A stretch of 64,000 bases of DNA from Mytilus californianus (Eukaryota > Mollusca > Bivalvia > Mytilida > Mytilidae): assembly GCF_021869535.1 (NCBI RefSeq), contig NW_026262701.1:50099278-50163277 (forward strand), in the 5' to 3' direction. Numbering within the stretch: the first letter of the stretch is position 1; the number at the start of each line of letters is the position of its first letter. Positions 12,201 through 27,200 of the stretch are shown piece after piece. Both the position numbers and the translations under genes were made by a program. The notes under the pieces were generated by a model. That model was not told the origin of the DNA. It was given only the letters and a program-made list of their open reading frames with translations, and searched no databases.

Positions 12201-15200
12201 AATTTTAACTACTGAACAGATCTTACTTGACTGCAAGCGAATTGTCTTATCAGTACTGAAGTTGACCAATTCGCAAAGTTTGAACAGAGAAATGCGGTGC
12301 AATGAAATTGACAATATTCTTAGTTGAAAGTTCCTTTATCTATTGGTCACAGGCATTCAGTTGAATTATCCTAGGCATATCTTATTTCCATCGAAATTAA
12401 ATTCCCCTATACCGTCAGTCATGGTTCATTGACTTTAAGTATTTTGTATACTTTTACTTTGTTAAATATATTCATTTTACTATCAAATTTACATACAGGT
12501 AAGACCATCTGTGTGTTAGTATGATTTTTCTAATTATGATAACATTTAAAATAGAAAGAGAGAAAATGTAAACAGTCAAAATGATCATCAATGCAAGATT
12601 TAGAAATAAGCAAACATAATTGATTGCAAGTAAATTAAAAATCAATATAAGAATAGCATATATTTACCAGGTCAGCGTTTCAGGCTCCCAGGAGCCTCTT
12701 GTTAAAAAAAAGAAGATTGAAAAAGAAATGTTACTTTTCATAGCATAAACAATACTGATCAAAAGACAGAACGAATGTAAATATTTAGATGCTTAAATTA
12801 AGTTTTGAAGAAGAAAAAAAATCTTAATTTATCATCTTGTATAAAAAAAAAAGTAAATAAGCGTGGTATGGGTCACAGTAATTTGCTGTTTGATTTTTAT
12901 GCCCCACCTACGATAGTAGAGGGGCATTATGTTTACGGTCTGTGCGTCCGTTCGTTCGTCTGTCCGTCTGTGCCGCTTCAGGTTAAAGTTTTTGGTCAAG
13001 GTAGTTTTTGATGACGTTGAAGTCTTGAAACTTGGTACACATGTTCCCTATGATCTTTCTAATTTTAATGCCAAATTAGAGTTTGACCCCCATTTCACAG
13101 TCCACTGAACATAGAAAATGATAGTGCGAGTGGGGCATCCGTGTACTATGGACACATTCTTCTTTAAAAATCAAATGGTTCCTACCTGAATAGTTGCTAC
13201 AAGCCCTAATGGATTTTAGTCTCATTTTCAGGGGTTTGTGAATTAACAAATTTCATAAATTTTAGCAGTACGACAATAAAGTAGTGTCATTCTTTGAAAA
13301 AGCGAGCTTGTATTTTTTTTTATAGTTTTGTGGTAGTCAGTAGTACATTTCAGTTTAAGGTGCATTGTGGTTGACCTATATTTTTTTCCCGTATAATGCA
13401 TCTGTAACTTCAGACATTTTCTTTAAATGCACACATATTCTATCACCCAGTAAATACTGTGATAGATGTTATGTATATTCACAGAGACAAATAAAATAAA
13501 TCTACGCCTGTAACCAGTTAGAGGATTGATGGAGACATGATGTATCTTTTTTTTCAGATCAACTGAAATTTTTCGTGATTTGTTGAAATAGACTATTTGC
13601 AATGATTCAAAATTTCTCAGCAGTTGGAGGATTATCCTAGCTTTTCTTTAGTTTTGAACAATGCAAAGTAAAATGTTCAATGCTTAAAGGTGCCATTGTG
13701 TTAGTCGAAAGAACATCTTGTGAGAATGATGAAGAGAACTCATTTAGTTTTGTTGTATGACATTGGTTCATACACTATCAAAATGGGATATGTTTTATAT
13801 GTCATGCAAGATTATTGGTTTAAAATTTGCATTTTGTTTGCTATGTGGTCTCTTTTGGTATAAAAGTCCAGAAAGAAAAATTCATTCAATGAACAAAAGA
13901 ATTTTCAGATTATGTTAACATTGCATTTTGTCATTTAAGGTCAAACATATGGTTGTCCAGATGGATGGGTTAGTTATAGATCGATCTGCTACTTGTTTGC
14001 CAGAAACAAAACCACATGGAGTGCTGCCAGATCTATTTGTAGGAAAAATGGCGCAGATTTAGCTTCGATTGCAGAAGAAGAAGAACAGGATTTTATTACA
14101 AGCCAAATCCCTAAAAGTAAGTGAGGTAAATCGAGGCCTCAATTATTGATGGGGAGAAGGCCTATACTTATCAAAACAAATCCTTTCAGCTCTCTTAATC
14201 TTTCAAACCCCTTACAGTTTTGTAAAGAATTTGACATTTTATCCATCACTACTAGAAGTTGTTTATCAACTTAATTACGTGAAATAGTGTTTTATTTGTC
14301 TTTGTATTTTTAACCTTTACTGTTTAGTCCGATTATTGGTAATATACTTTTAGCGTGGCTCGGTATTTATATGTCCCATCATTGTGTTAATGTTCTATGG
14401 TCATTTTTTGTATTCTTGTCATTCATTTTTGCTTATGTACTTTGTTTATAGAGTGTCTATATGCCATTTTGTTTTTCCATGGTGAAATAGTTATTTGTTT
14501 ATATAGTGATTAAGATTATAACACAATGATGACTGCTGTACCCCTTTTTTTGACAATTTTACCTATGATGTCTGTTTGTTTTGCTCACACGTTTTTGTGA
14601 ATATAATGGAATTCTATGCGACCGTCATACAAGTGAGAGGTTAAACTAGCTATAAAACAAGGTTTAATCCATCGTTTCCTACATGAGGAAATGCCTGTAC
14701 CAAGTCAGTAATATGACAGTTGTTTTCCATCCGTTTGATATGTTTGAGCTTTTGATTTTGCCATTTGATAAAGGACTTTCCGGTTAGAATTTTTCTTGGA
14801 GTTCGGTATTTTTGCTCTTTTACTTTTTGCATACATTGAAGAAAATCCTAGAGTAAATGTCAAGGTCAATGACTAAAGTTTCACTTAGTCATACCCTGTG
14901 CATATGTAGTAAAATCATTTCTACTTTCTAACTTTCAAACCATATGCAGTTTATGTGAGTTATTATTCACTACTACTTAAAGGTGGGTCGTTTATTCAAG
15001 GAAGAAACCATATATAAAAAGTCATGAACAAAAACTTATTTCAACTGAGCCTTTGCTGTGCATATGTACACAATTGTTTCAGCATAAAACCAATTGAAGT
15101 TTGAGGTTGAATTAGTGTAGCATTAGTACATTTCTGCCTTTCACAAGTATACTATCTATACCATTAAGATATATTTAAATCAAATAACCCATCACAATTT

Positions 15201-18200
15201 GTACTTGTAAACTCGAGGGGAGTCCTTTGTGATGGTATCCAATACTCTAATCTCTTATCTGTGAGGCTTTAATATGAATGCATAAGGAGGAGGTTCAAAG
15301 AGGCAAAGCCCCCGGACGGAAAACGGTTTTCAGCGTGTTAGTTACAAAATACATAAAATTTACTGGTCATTTTATCGCAACAATATACATGAAAAAAATT
15401 TCGATGAAATATACATAATTTTACAATAACATCTGACTAATGAATTAACCGGCAAAACAATCGGAAATATAAAATAAAAACAATATTTATATAGCGTGGA
15501 TCAGCGTAGCCCCTTATTAAGCAGCACAACCTGTTTAGTATTATCATATCTATTCCTTTCTGATTGAGGATAATTGATATATACGTCAATTGATAGTACA
15601 TATTGACGATCCTGCGTTAAAAAATTAGGCACGTAAACACTGAGACTACTATATTATACTATCATTTGGACAACGCATCGACCATTCATCTTTTGATTCT
15701 TAAACCTTCACCCTCTCCCGGACACACAAACACATACACACAAACAGTCGATATCTCATGCAGAAGTTCTGTTCTGTTATTCTATCTAACAAAATTAAAG
15801 AAATTCATATTTGCTGATATCCTGTCCTGTTAAATCCCTATCTGCTTAGGAATGTGAATAATTATGGTCATTACATGTAGATCTGAGAGTAATAGAAGTT
15901 ACTGAAAGATAGTTGATTGATTGATCGATTGCTTAACTCCAGTGGCAAATAGTGCATGTATGTTCAGGACAAAAACAAATTTTCAATAAATACAACAGGT
16001 AGCTAGGTCCTGTTATAGGGGTCGTCTCGGATGAAGGTCTGGAAATTTGAAAATGCCATTCATTGGAAAATGTGGGTTTATTGTATAGAAAAAGAAATTT
16101 TGCCTTTCAGTAGACCATCTATGAACCCCTCGGAGTTGTTTCAAGTTTCTTACCGTGCCGAGAGCGTGGCATTCTCTCTACACTAGGGATCGGATTTAAC
16201 GTACCCATTCTGATCAGACGTGACTGCGTATTTATACATCCCGCATAGCCAAACGGACGCCCAAGTTTTGCAAGGGTTTTATTGTAGGTCGGATGAAGAC
16301 CAAGTGGAAAGCTAGTTGAAAGCCAACAACAACTAATTAAAAAAATCGTGTATCTAAGAATAAAATGTCAGGGTTTTGAGCAAGTTGAGGTTCATTCAAG
16401 TATTTGTTGATAGAAGTGAAATGATCTGAACATAAGTTCTAGTTTATAGTTTCTCTATAAGGTGAAATATAATGACGTACAATTATATCCAATACGCCAT
16501 TCGCACTTTTAATAAAAACACAAAATTTGTGAAACTTCACGTGCATCTATATACAGATAACGTTGTTTATTATTTTTTTTAATAAAATATTTGTGAAAAA
16601 ATTATGTGTACACACGTGCCTAAACTGCTTAACGGCAGCTACGCCCCTGGCATAAATGGTAAATAGTGTGATATATATTATAAGATTAAGCTAAAGAGAA
16701 TGTTAGAAGAATCCAGTATAAATAGAAAGGTTTTGTCTAAAGGTCTGATATCTATTTTTATTTTACTAACATAAAAAAGAATGTTTGTGTGTGATGAAAA
16801 TAATGTCAGGAGAACACAGTTATGCATGGATATTGGTTTTGATATGACTTGAGAATATAATCTATTTATAGATTTCTTTCTTTTTAGCTCATTGTTACAA
16901 CATGCATTTGAATGATACACAGTGTGATTTATGGAGTGATCAAGGAGAATGTCGGACAAACCCAAAACGGATGGCAAGGTTATGTCAAAAGAGCTGTAAT
17001 TTGTGTTTTGATGATTGTAAAAATATCCATTATTCTAAGGAGTGTGACCACTGGGCTAGTGTTGGTGAATGTGACAAAAACCCAACTTATATGTTGAAGA
17101 ATTGTCCATTGTCATGTCGAACTTGTGATTCAGGTAATGTTGTATGCTTTTATCTTAATGATGCGTCTTTTGCCTGACTTGATTGTTATTTGGGAAAATA
17201 TGCCCCGCCATGACAAAGCCCATGTATGCTGATACAGTGTTATTCTGTCATCAATCAAACTTCAATCAGAATATGTGAACTCATGCAACAACTTCAATGT
17301 AATCCACCAATTAAAAAAAAACATTACTATGTTGTATCCGTAATGTTTTTAAGTTCGCCTGTCCAAAAGTGTGATATTTTGATCACTAAAATGTATGATT
17401 TGTGATATCTGTTGATTCATTGGCATTTTTATCTTTTTGATCAAGATATTGGGCCTACTGAACCTAAATAATAGCAGAAATGAAACAGGACTGGATGAGA
17501 AAATGTTACGTTTGTTTGAGTTCCTTTTGAACCTATTTATAATCTGTATACGCCCGATTACTGGACGTATTATGGTATACCGTTGTCCGTCCGTCTGTCC
17601 GTCCGTCGTCAACATGTCAGACAATAACTCCGCAACGCTTTCACCATTTTTTTTTTGAAACTTTGGTGAATTGTTCATATCTATATAAGACGTAAGCTCC
17701 CTTTCGATTTTTATAAATTTAGGATTTAAGTTTCCGATTTACGGGATCTTATTCATAAAGAATGGGGAATTTTCCAGTTGTTTGACTATAACTCAAAACG
17801 CTTTTAACAATCTTCATGAATCTTTTGTGAATTGTTTATATATTTTGACATAAGTTCCCTTTCGATTTTTTTAAATTTCTGATTTTATGTTTTGGAGTAT
17901 TGGGACTTTCTTCTTAAAATAAGAGGGGGTTCCAGTATTTCGGACAATAACTGATAAACACTATTTAACAGCTGTCATGAAATATTGGTGACTTGTTTTA
18001 TAAAGTATTGAAATAAGCTCCCTTTTGTTATTTTTTTATAAATTTTTGATAATACATTGCAGTGTTATGGAACTTTATTAGTTTGATAAATTGTCGAAAA
18101 CTGTCCAGTTGTCGACGGGCGTATCATGCGCTCATGGCACAGCTCTTTGTTTGTTTTGTTCTAAACATGTAATACGTAGAACAAACAATATAACTTTGAG

Positions 18201-21200
18201 ATGAAGAACATCATTAAAAGTGCTATTTCTTTGCGTCTGTGTTAAACTACGTGTGTGTGTGCGCGTTTTGTGACATGGACTAATACAACATATATTAGGT
18301 TTCCAGTATAGTGTTTATTATGCAGAATATGAAAATAATGTCAAAACACGCTTCTTGTAGTTTTTTTTTCTAATTTCAGCTATCTTTAGTGGATTTTGGA
18401 TTGGGTTAAGTGATGATACTGTAAATCAGATGAATTTTAAATGGTCAGATGATAGCACTGTCAAATATACAAAATGGGCAAAAACTAAGCCCAACAATTG
18501 GAATGGTCAGAAACGGGGGATTTGTGTTATTATGCTTCTGAAGGTGTGTATAGTTGTATTGTCATTTGCTCATTGTAATTCTTTTGGTTTGTACTGTCAT
18601 TTGCAAGTTAACTGGAAGTTTGTATGGTCATTTGCAAATCATTTGAAGGTGTGTACGTGTACAGTTAATTGCTATTCATTGAGTTCGAAATGTCTTTTGC
18701 ATGAAATCTGAAGGAATAAACATGTATAGTCATTTGTAAATCTTCTATATCTTTCCCTAGCGATATTTGAGGTTGTAGCAATGCAAAAATCCATATAAAT
18801 GATGAAAAACCAATTAAAGTCCTACACAATTTTCTTGAATAGTGTTTTATATTCAAAAGCGTTGCTGTCTCCTTGTTATATACCCCTTATATCTACTTAT
18901 GTTGAAAGACTACAATAACTTATTCTTACTTTTTTATCACTCAGAATGGAATACAGTATATATTTTTTGTATATATTGATATATTATGTTGTTGCGTTGC
19001 TATCTCCTTGGTATGTACCCCTTACATTTCCTTATGTTAAAAGACTACAATAACTTATTCTAACTTGTTTATCACTCAGAAAGGAATACAGTATATATTC
19101 CAGTATATATTAATATATTATGTTGTTGCGTTGCTGTCTCCTTGTTATGTACCCCTTACATCTCCTTATGTTAAAAGACTACCATAACTTATTCTAACTT
19201 GTTTATCACTCAGAATGGAAAATGGAATGATGTTCTTTGTGACAAGGCCAATGCAGGATTTATTTGTAAGAAAGGGAAACAGGTTTTAGATGAAGTTACA
19301 CAGTCACCACTAGCTGTCGGTTGTGTCAATGTAAGTTTAGCGAATATGTGTTTTACAAAGTACACATCCACTATTAAGGAATGACAGTACTGTATTTCAA
19401 AAGTTGCCTTCATCAATGGGGGATTTCACTGTTGTAAATACAGTTTTACTGGCAACGTGCCTGTGCCAATGCCTTCGACTGTTAACAATGTAATAAACAG
19501 CAGACATCATCCCGTAAAAAATGGAGATACATGATATATTGCATTAGAATCTTCATTATTTGATTAATAGTTTTACTTAAAAACAATAACTGCATGTCCT
19601 GTTATAGGTACAGCTAACGCGAAATATTTCGTTCATAATATCGTTAATTTTAGCCTCCAACCAGAAATACCAAAACGATTACTTGAAATATATATAGATA
19701 AAAGAGCATGTGACCCTACATTAATAGCAAATGCAATGAATTCTGTTCAAGCAAAAGCCATGTAGGACTAATTTTGTCTGGACTAGACTGGTGTCTTGCA
19801 TAAGTTGGATAATTAAGAAATATTCTTCATAACTTCTGTTTGAAATGGTCAGTTTAAACAGGTTTAGGATTTATGGATTATTTTGACAATCTGTTATATC
19901 CTACAAATCACATCTCGATCCAAGATCTGTGCAGCTTTAGAAAATACATAGGACACCCTTCTTTTATTATATCCTGCTCCAAAGGAGGAAGGGTTTACTG
20001 GTTTACTTCTGTCCGTCCGTCTGTAACTCATTTTGGTCCCAGTTTTCTCAGCAATTACAAACTAGAACTTCTTTATATTTGGTACCAAGCTTCATATTGG
20101 TAAGTAATACTATATGACACATAGTCGGATCGTCCCTATTTGCCGAATACATGTATGTTCTTCAGAATGATCCACATATAAGAACTATTTTTGTCTCAGT
20201 TTTATCAGCACCTACAAGTTTTAGCTTTGACTCTTAAACGTTTACAAAGTTAGCATGTTGAAGTGTATGATTAGTCAACGATATTTGGTATGCAGTGGTA
20301 AAAGCAGTAGCACAAATCATTTCCATGTAAATTATTCGTGACAGCCCCCTCAGTAATGGTCAATTGAATTTGAAACTTTTGCATAGTTTACATGTTAAAT
20401 ATTGTAAATAGGTCAGTATGAGGGGAACTCTTATAATAATTAGTTAATGATACTCGGTGTGCAGCTGTATAATCATGACATATCTGATATCTCAGAAATT
20501 AGTTGGCCCTGTTCCTTTAGTCATGGTTCATAGACTTTGAGTATTTTGTATAACTTACATGTTAAAGTACTGCTGTTTTAATTTCAATATTTGCCATTAT
20601 TATAAAATAATTATAAACAGAAGAGACTTATCTCTGTGTCAATAGTTTATGGAAAATATTGGTAAAAAATTCAAACTGACATTTCATCAGAGAAACTTTT
20701 TCTTTTAACATGCCTCCTATAAACACTAAAAGGAATTATCTTCACTTTGTACGTGGAGAGTCCTTGGCTCTCTCCCAATACGAGACTTCATGTTTAATAT
20801 ACATACAAAATTTATACATAATTTTTTATGCATTCTTTACAGTCATATGGACTTTTCTTTTACATGGGTTTTACTGTGTGATGGCTATTTTTTTTATATC
20901 TCAGTAAACTCTTTGGGTTCAAAATAAAAAGCAAGAGCAGGGACATAAATAGGTGAGCAATTGCTCTTACTACATTCATCATTTCTACTAGTTTATGCTA
21001 GTATAAACTAATAAAGATGCCTTTATCACAAATTCTTATTTTTTTTGCCATATACTGAAGGTTTCTTACACATACTCTTTTCACTTAAATCTTTCTTTCA
21101 GAAAATGATTTTCAACTCTTTTTTCATTTGAATAAGCCAAGTAACTTGTTTATTTATAGAACACCATTGGTTACGATGCGTACTGTTATGGAATCAATAA

Positions 21201-24200
21201 TGAACTGACAGATTGGGCAACTGCAGAGAGTGTTTGTGCTCAAGTTCAATATGGACATCTGGCAACAATAAACAATGTGTAAGTACATCTGTTTAGGTAC
21301 AACACTGATATATGTCAAAACATAATGACGTGTTGACATGGACATATGGCAACAATAAACAATGTGAAAGAAATCTGTTACCGCACAACATTGACATATG
21401 TCTGCATAACAATGTGTCAATATTGTCATCTACAAATAATAAACAATATATCAGTGGTAAATATTTTAAGGCACACCATTGACATCTGTCTACATAACAA
21501 TGTTTCAATATGGACATCTCATCTGGCAACAATAAATAAGTAAGTAGTAAATATGTTAAGGCACAACATTGACTTCTGCCTACATAACAATGTGTCTATA
21601 CGGACATCTGTCAAAACAAAACAAAGTGTAAGTAGTAAATCTGTTAATGCCAAACATTGTCATTGGTCTACATAACAATATGGCAATGTGGATATTTGGC
21701 AACAATAATATGTGTAAGTAGTAAATCTGTTTAGCATACAGGAAAAAAATTGCAACTATGCTCAAATCTAATTTTGACGTCTTGAAGCAATAAACATTGT
21801 GTTACTCGTTACAGAATTGATATGACATCTGGTAATAGTAGCCAATATGTAAATAACAGTCTCAGCCTTATTGTGCATTTTGGAAAAAATGAACAGTAAA
21901 AAAAATTGCTCATAATCAAAATGGACATCAGACAAAAAAATGGCATACAAGTAACTGGTCATGATCAAAATAAACATCTGTATAAAACATGGTGTATGAT
22001 TAACTGCTTATGATCAACATGAATATTTCACAAAAATAAATGGCATATAAGTAAATACTCATGATCAATTTGGACTCTGTAAATCAAGTTGTAAAAGTAA
22101 CTGCTCATGATCAAAAGGAACATATGTAAAAATAAGTTAAATAAGTAACTGATCATGATCTAAAAGGACATATGACCAAAAAAAATGGTATTAGTAACTG
22201 GTTATGATCAAAACAGTTCCTGATTTATGAGTAACTCCTCAACATCAAAATGAAAATCTGACAATAATGAATGATTACAAAATAAGTGGCAAGGAACTGG
22301 CAGCAATATATGATGTACTGGTGACTTTGCTTAGGGTCAATATGGACATTTGTCAACAAAAAAATATTAGATTATGTGAAAGTAAATATACCCAGTTTCA
22401 GTAATGACTTTTAGTGACAACAGCTTATGTAAAAACTATTATACAGATCAATTCGGTATTTTCATTAGCAAAAATGAGTATGTAAAAATAAACTTTTATG
22501 GATGAGGTAATTTCTCCCCTACAAGCTTTAAATGCAAGTTTATATGGAATATTTCATTTTGGGTATGTTATAATCATCGCTAAATGATTTTTTGAACATT
22601 GGTGATGACCATATGTTTTATACATTCAGATACACTCAGTTGTTTTTAGCCAGTCAGGTAGCTGGTAAATCTGGACACTATTGGATTGGTCTTACCCAGG
22701 ATGTTAACTCTAGTGCCATGGTATCTTGGACTAGTGGTCTTTCAGTATCATATACAGCTTGGGCAAAGAGTCATACAGGTAATCATAATTGTTTGCCTGC
22801 ATTGAATGTGGTATTATTTGTTTGTATGCAGTCAAAGTGGTAATATCCATCTGACTTCATAACAAAAGCTGATCATATGCATAGGATAAGTTAAACAATC
22901 ATTGTTTCTCATTTGATATCTGTAAAGAATAAATGTGTGAACAAGTCACATGTGAAGAAGGAATTAAGGTGTAACATCGTCAATATTGGATTTCAAGGAC
23001 GCAAATGCAGTTTAGAGGAATATTTGCAACCGTCAAGTTACCAATTGACAGCTGCATCTCTTCAAATACAGAACTATTATTTCTTTTCTAATGCACTAGT
23101 GTTTAAATATTCAAAATAAAATTAAAATTTTCAGGAAAAAACTACTATGCATAATGTTGTTGAAATACAATTGATGGCAGACCTCATCCAATCAAAAGCA
23201 GTGGTTCATGTTATATTGCAGTAGAATGACGGTTCAATTGAGACAAGACAACAAAAAGTAGAACAGATTTGAAGTCAGTTGATATATAGACACTCATTAA
23301 AGTTGATTCACTCATGATAGGACGAAATCGTTTAATTTAGCCATTCTTTCAAAAGTTATGTCTTTTCTATTGATATTTAGAACTATTAGATGGTCAAAAT
23401 TTGGACAAACGTTAAATAAATTGCAGGGAGTATTGATGAAGATGCTATGTGTGTTGCCATGACATCAACCCATCCTATTGGATTATGGGAAACCAGAAAC
23501 TGCACATTACAAAATAACTACATTTGTGAATATCCAAGAGAAGGTTACACTACACCTACAACTTCAACAGTAAAACCTGCATTATGTCCTTCAACATGGA
23601 AGGAGTTTAATGGTTATTGTTACAAGGTAAGATAAATCCTGTTTTTTGTTTCAGTAGTTATCTCCTTTGCTATGTTGTTTTCTTTCTAACATCCTTATCT
23701 TCATCAACGACCTTTCACTGCAATCTGGAAAATAATCAAGGATAATGGATGAAAATAAAAATAGTTTAGTTTTCCAATAGTTACAGATGAGTGCAGTCCT
23801 AACCTGTACAAAGTTAATTAAGAGCAGACTTGTTGACTGCTTTCCAAGTTAACTTGAGAAATTTTAAGCAGACAAGCAAGTTAACTTCGTCGTTGGTAGA
23901 CCAGACCTATGTCTGCTGTTTAAGGACTGCTGCAGACCTATTGACAAGTCTGCTCCAGACCAGACCTGTAGACAAGTCTGCTATTGACCAGTCCTGAGGA
24001 CAGGTCTGCCCAGACCAGATTTGTGGACAGGTCTGCTCCTGACCATACCTGTGGACAAGTCTGCTACTGACCAGACCTGAGGTCAGGTCTGCTTATGACA
24101 GATTACCGTGTTTAAGACTTTTCATATTAGACATGTTAGACCTGAGCTTTTATTATGTAAACAATAACCGCATTGTTCTTTTTTCCCAGTATAGCCGCGA

Positions 24201-27200
24201 AATAACTTTAATCGTTAGACTCTATAGATATTATACACATTAAACATTTCGTTTCTTCATTTCATATTCTTATATACATTAATCAATGGCTATAAAATTA
24301 CACACTTGTGATCACATGCAGCTATCATAAGAGAGAGGAAGGTTTTTTTTTTTTTATTAGAAGGCCGATAGAAAGGTTATCCAACGCATCGGAACAATAT
24401 TTTTATTTCATAGGAAATAAACATCATCGTTGCTTTGTTCCCCATTTTTTACAGTCTCTTCCTAAATTTGACTCTATGCATTTATACATGGATATTTCAT
24501 CTTGTTTACCTTGGATTTACGATTCTGTATTCGACAAAATGTTTTAAACGAAAATTGTACAGTGTCCGGATACATAAGGTGTTGTATAATTTAGAAGAAT
24601 CTCGTCAATTTCGTCAGATTTGTCCTAACCAATTACAAATGATATCTGGGACGTACGAAAAAATATACTCGTTGTGAATATGAATGAAATATTTGCCACT
24701 TGACGTTAAGCTACCAACAAAACCAATCAACCGACATAATATACTAACAGTATACTATTCCCAGAAGAGAACTTCTCATACTTTTCATCATAAAAATACA
24801 AATGAAATCAGTCATGTCAGTGTTGGATGATGCGGTCAACTAGTTTTATTATACAAACCATCCTGAACTACTGAGTCGACTTAAGTGAGAGTTCAATATT
24901 ATGAATACAGAGATGAAATGCTGGCACTCTAAATTGATGCGGACAAGATTTTGCATTCATTGTTTTCCAATATTGCTTTCATTTGTATTATACAATCCAT
25001 CCTGACATAAAAAAAACATTTGATTTATAATGCAGCCATATAGATTTACATACTAAAGTGCAAATATGGTCAGTTTTGGTTGATGCGGTCAAATAATTTT
25101 GCGATACGAGTCACCCTGAGGTATCAAAACTCCTGAAATTTTGGAACATATCAATATATTGAACAAAAGGAGGACATGCTGGCACTGAGATATCAAAACT
25201 ACTGAAATTTTGTTGCAAGACAATATTTTGAATAAAAAGAGGACAAGCTGGCAATCTAAATTGATGCGGACAAAATTTTGTAGTCGTTGTAGTTCCGATA
25301 TTGCTGTCATTTGTATTATACAAACTTTCCTGACATAAAAATATTACTGAATTATTATGCGGCTGTATCTATATAGATTTACATAATAAAGTGCAAATAT
25401 GGTTAGTTTTGGTTGATTTTGTTGTACAAGTCAGCCTGAGGTATCAAAACTGCTGAAATTTTGTTACGTATCAATATATTGAATAAAAAAAGGACATGCT
25501 GGCAATCTAAATTGATGTGGACAGAATTTTGTAGTAATTGTGTTCCAATATTGCTGTTTTTTTGTATTATACAATCTATCCTGACATATAAGTATTTCTG
25601 AATTTTTTAAGGCGGCTATATCCCTTATAGATATGAAATGTTTGCCGCAAATTTGCAGCAGACTTGCTGCAAGTTTGCAGCAAACAAAAAGTTTGCAGTA
25701 ACACAGAAAATTGTATTTGCAGATGTTTGCCGCTAGCTGCAAATTTCCCGCAAACATTGCAGCTTTTTGCTGCAAGCTTGCGGCAAGTTTGAAGAAACAT
25801 CAATGTTTGCAGTAAGATTGCAAGAAAGTTAAGATAATAAAGACTGTTTGCCGCAAGATTGCAGAAAACGTTGACCATTCTATATGTTTGCCGCAAAATT
25901 GCAGAAAACTTTGACCATTCTATATCTTTGCCAGAACATTGCAAGAATTACACAATATTGACTAGGCATGCCTAGTTGGCACTTCCTGAAAAGCTAACAA
26001 TTTGAAATTGTGGGCTAGGTCATGTTGATTGTGTTTGATAAATGTTACATATAAGAGATCAAGGAGGCATTTTGGTTCAATAATATATGATATTCAATAT
26101 GTAATTTTGTAAGTAGAAATTATTCATAGAACTGTTTAAATAAAATAATTAATGTCACCATCATAACATCTATTTGTTTGAAATACTCTAGCTATTATAA
26201 GTTTGAATTTTGTAACTGATTAAATGTATACTGTTTAATAAAGTTAAGTTCAATTCTGTAATGGAATTATTACCTTAAAAAAGCTTTATGCTCAAAACAC
26301 ATTAGAGATTTATCCTTTTTTATTTCTTAATATCGGCATATGATGTCATTTAAGAATGACCCCCGCTCCCTTTTTTCCAATATGAAATGCATGTTTGTAT
26401 TTCCTTTAATTTCATAAGTGTGCAAGTATTCTTTCAATGACAGTGTTTATATACATGCAGGAAGTTCTTTTTTTTAAATTTTGATGTGTAATTTGAAAGA
26501 GATAAATTGAATATGTCAACACATGACATTGGTATATGTGTAGTTCCTGCAAGTTTGCCGCAAGTTTGCAGAAAACAATGGCCGCAAGTTTGCAGCAAAC
26601 AGTTGCGGCAAGTTTGCGGCAAATCTAATTTGTATAATTATGTTTGCAGTAAGCTTACCTCAACCTTCATTTGCATGGTAAAATGGTTGCGGCAATGTTT
26701 GATGCAAACTTGCGGCAAATGTTTGCCACAAGGCTTATTTTTTGGTATTATGTTTGTAAACATAATAAAGTGCAAATATGGTCAGTTTTGCTTGATGCGG
26801 TCAAAAAATTTTGTTGTACGAGTCAGCCTGAGGTATCAAAACTACTGAAATTTTGTTACGTTTCAATAAATAATTTAACAAAAGGAGGACAAAAGGAGGA
26901 CATGCTGGCACTCTAAATTTATGCAGATATTGTGTTCCAATATTGCTGTCATTTGTATTATACAAGCCATACTGATATAAAAATATAACTGATTTTCTAT
27001 GTGGCTACATAGATTTACATAATAAAGTGCAAATGGTCAGTTTTGGTTGGTACAGGCAAAAAATTTTGTTAGATTTGAACCAGTCTGAGATGTGAAAACT
27101 ACTGATTTTTGGTGATGATTCAATTTTTTGAATAAAAAAACATGCTTGCACTGTTGATTGGTGCAGAAAAAGAAATATTTGAACGACAATATTATTTTAT

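Noticed and set aside
17349..17678. Overlapping open frames on both strands near 17.5 kb
   Set aside because: They lie over the start of a dispersed repeat with inverted ends and a CCGTCCGTC run.
25464..26848. Cys/Leu-rich frames on both strands
   Set aside because: They come from the stop-poor GCAA satellite and change completely with frame.
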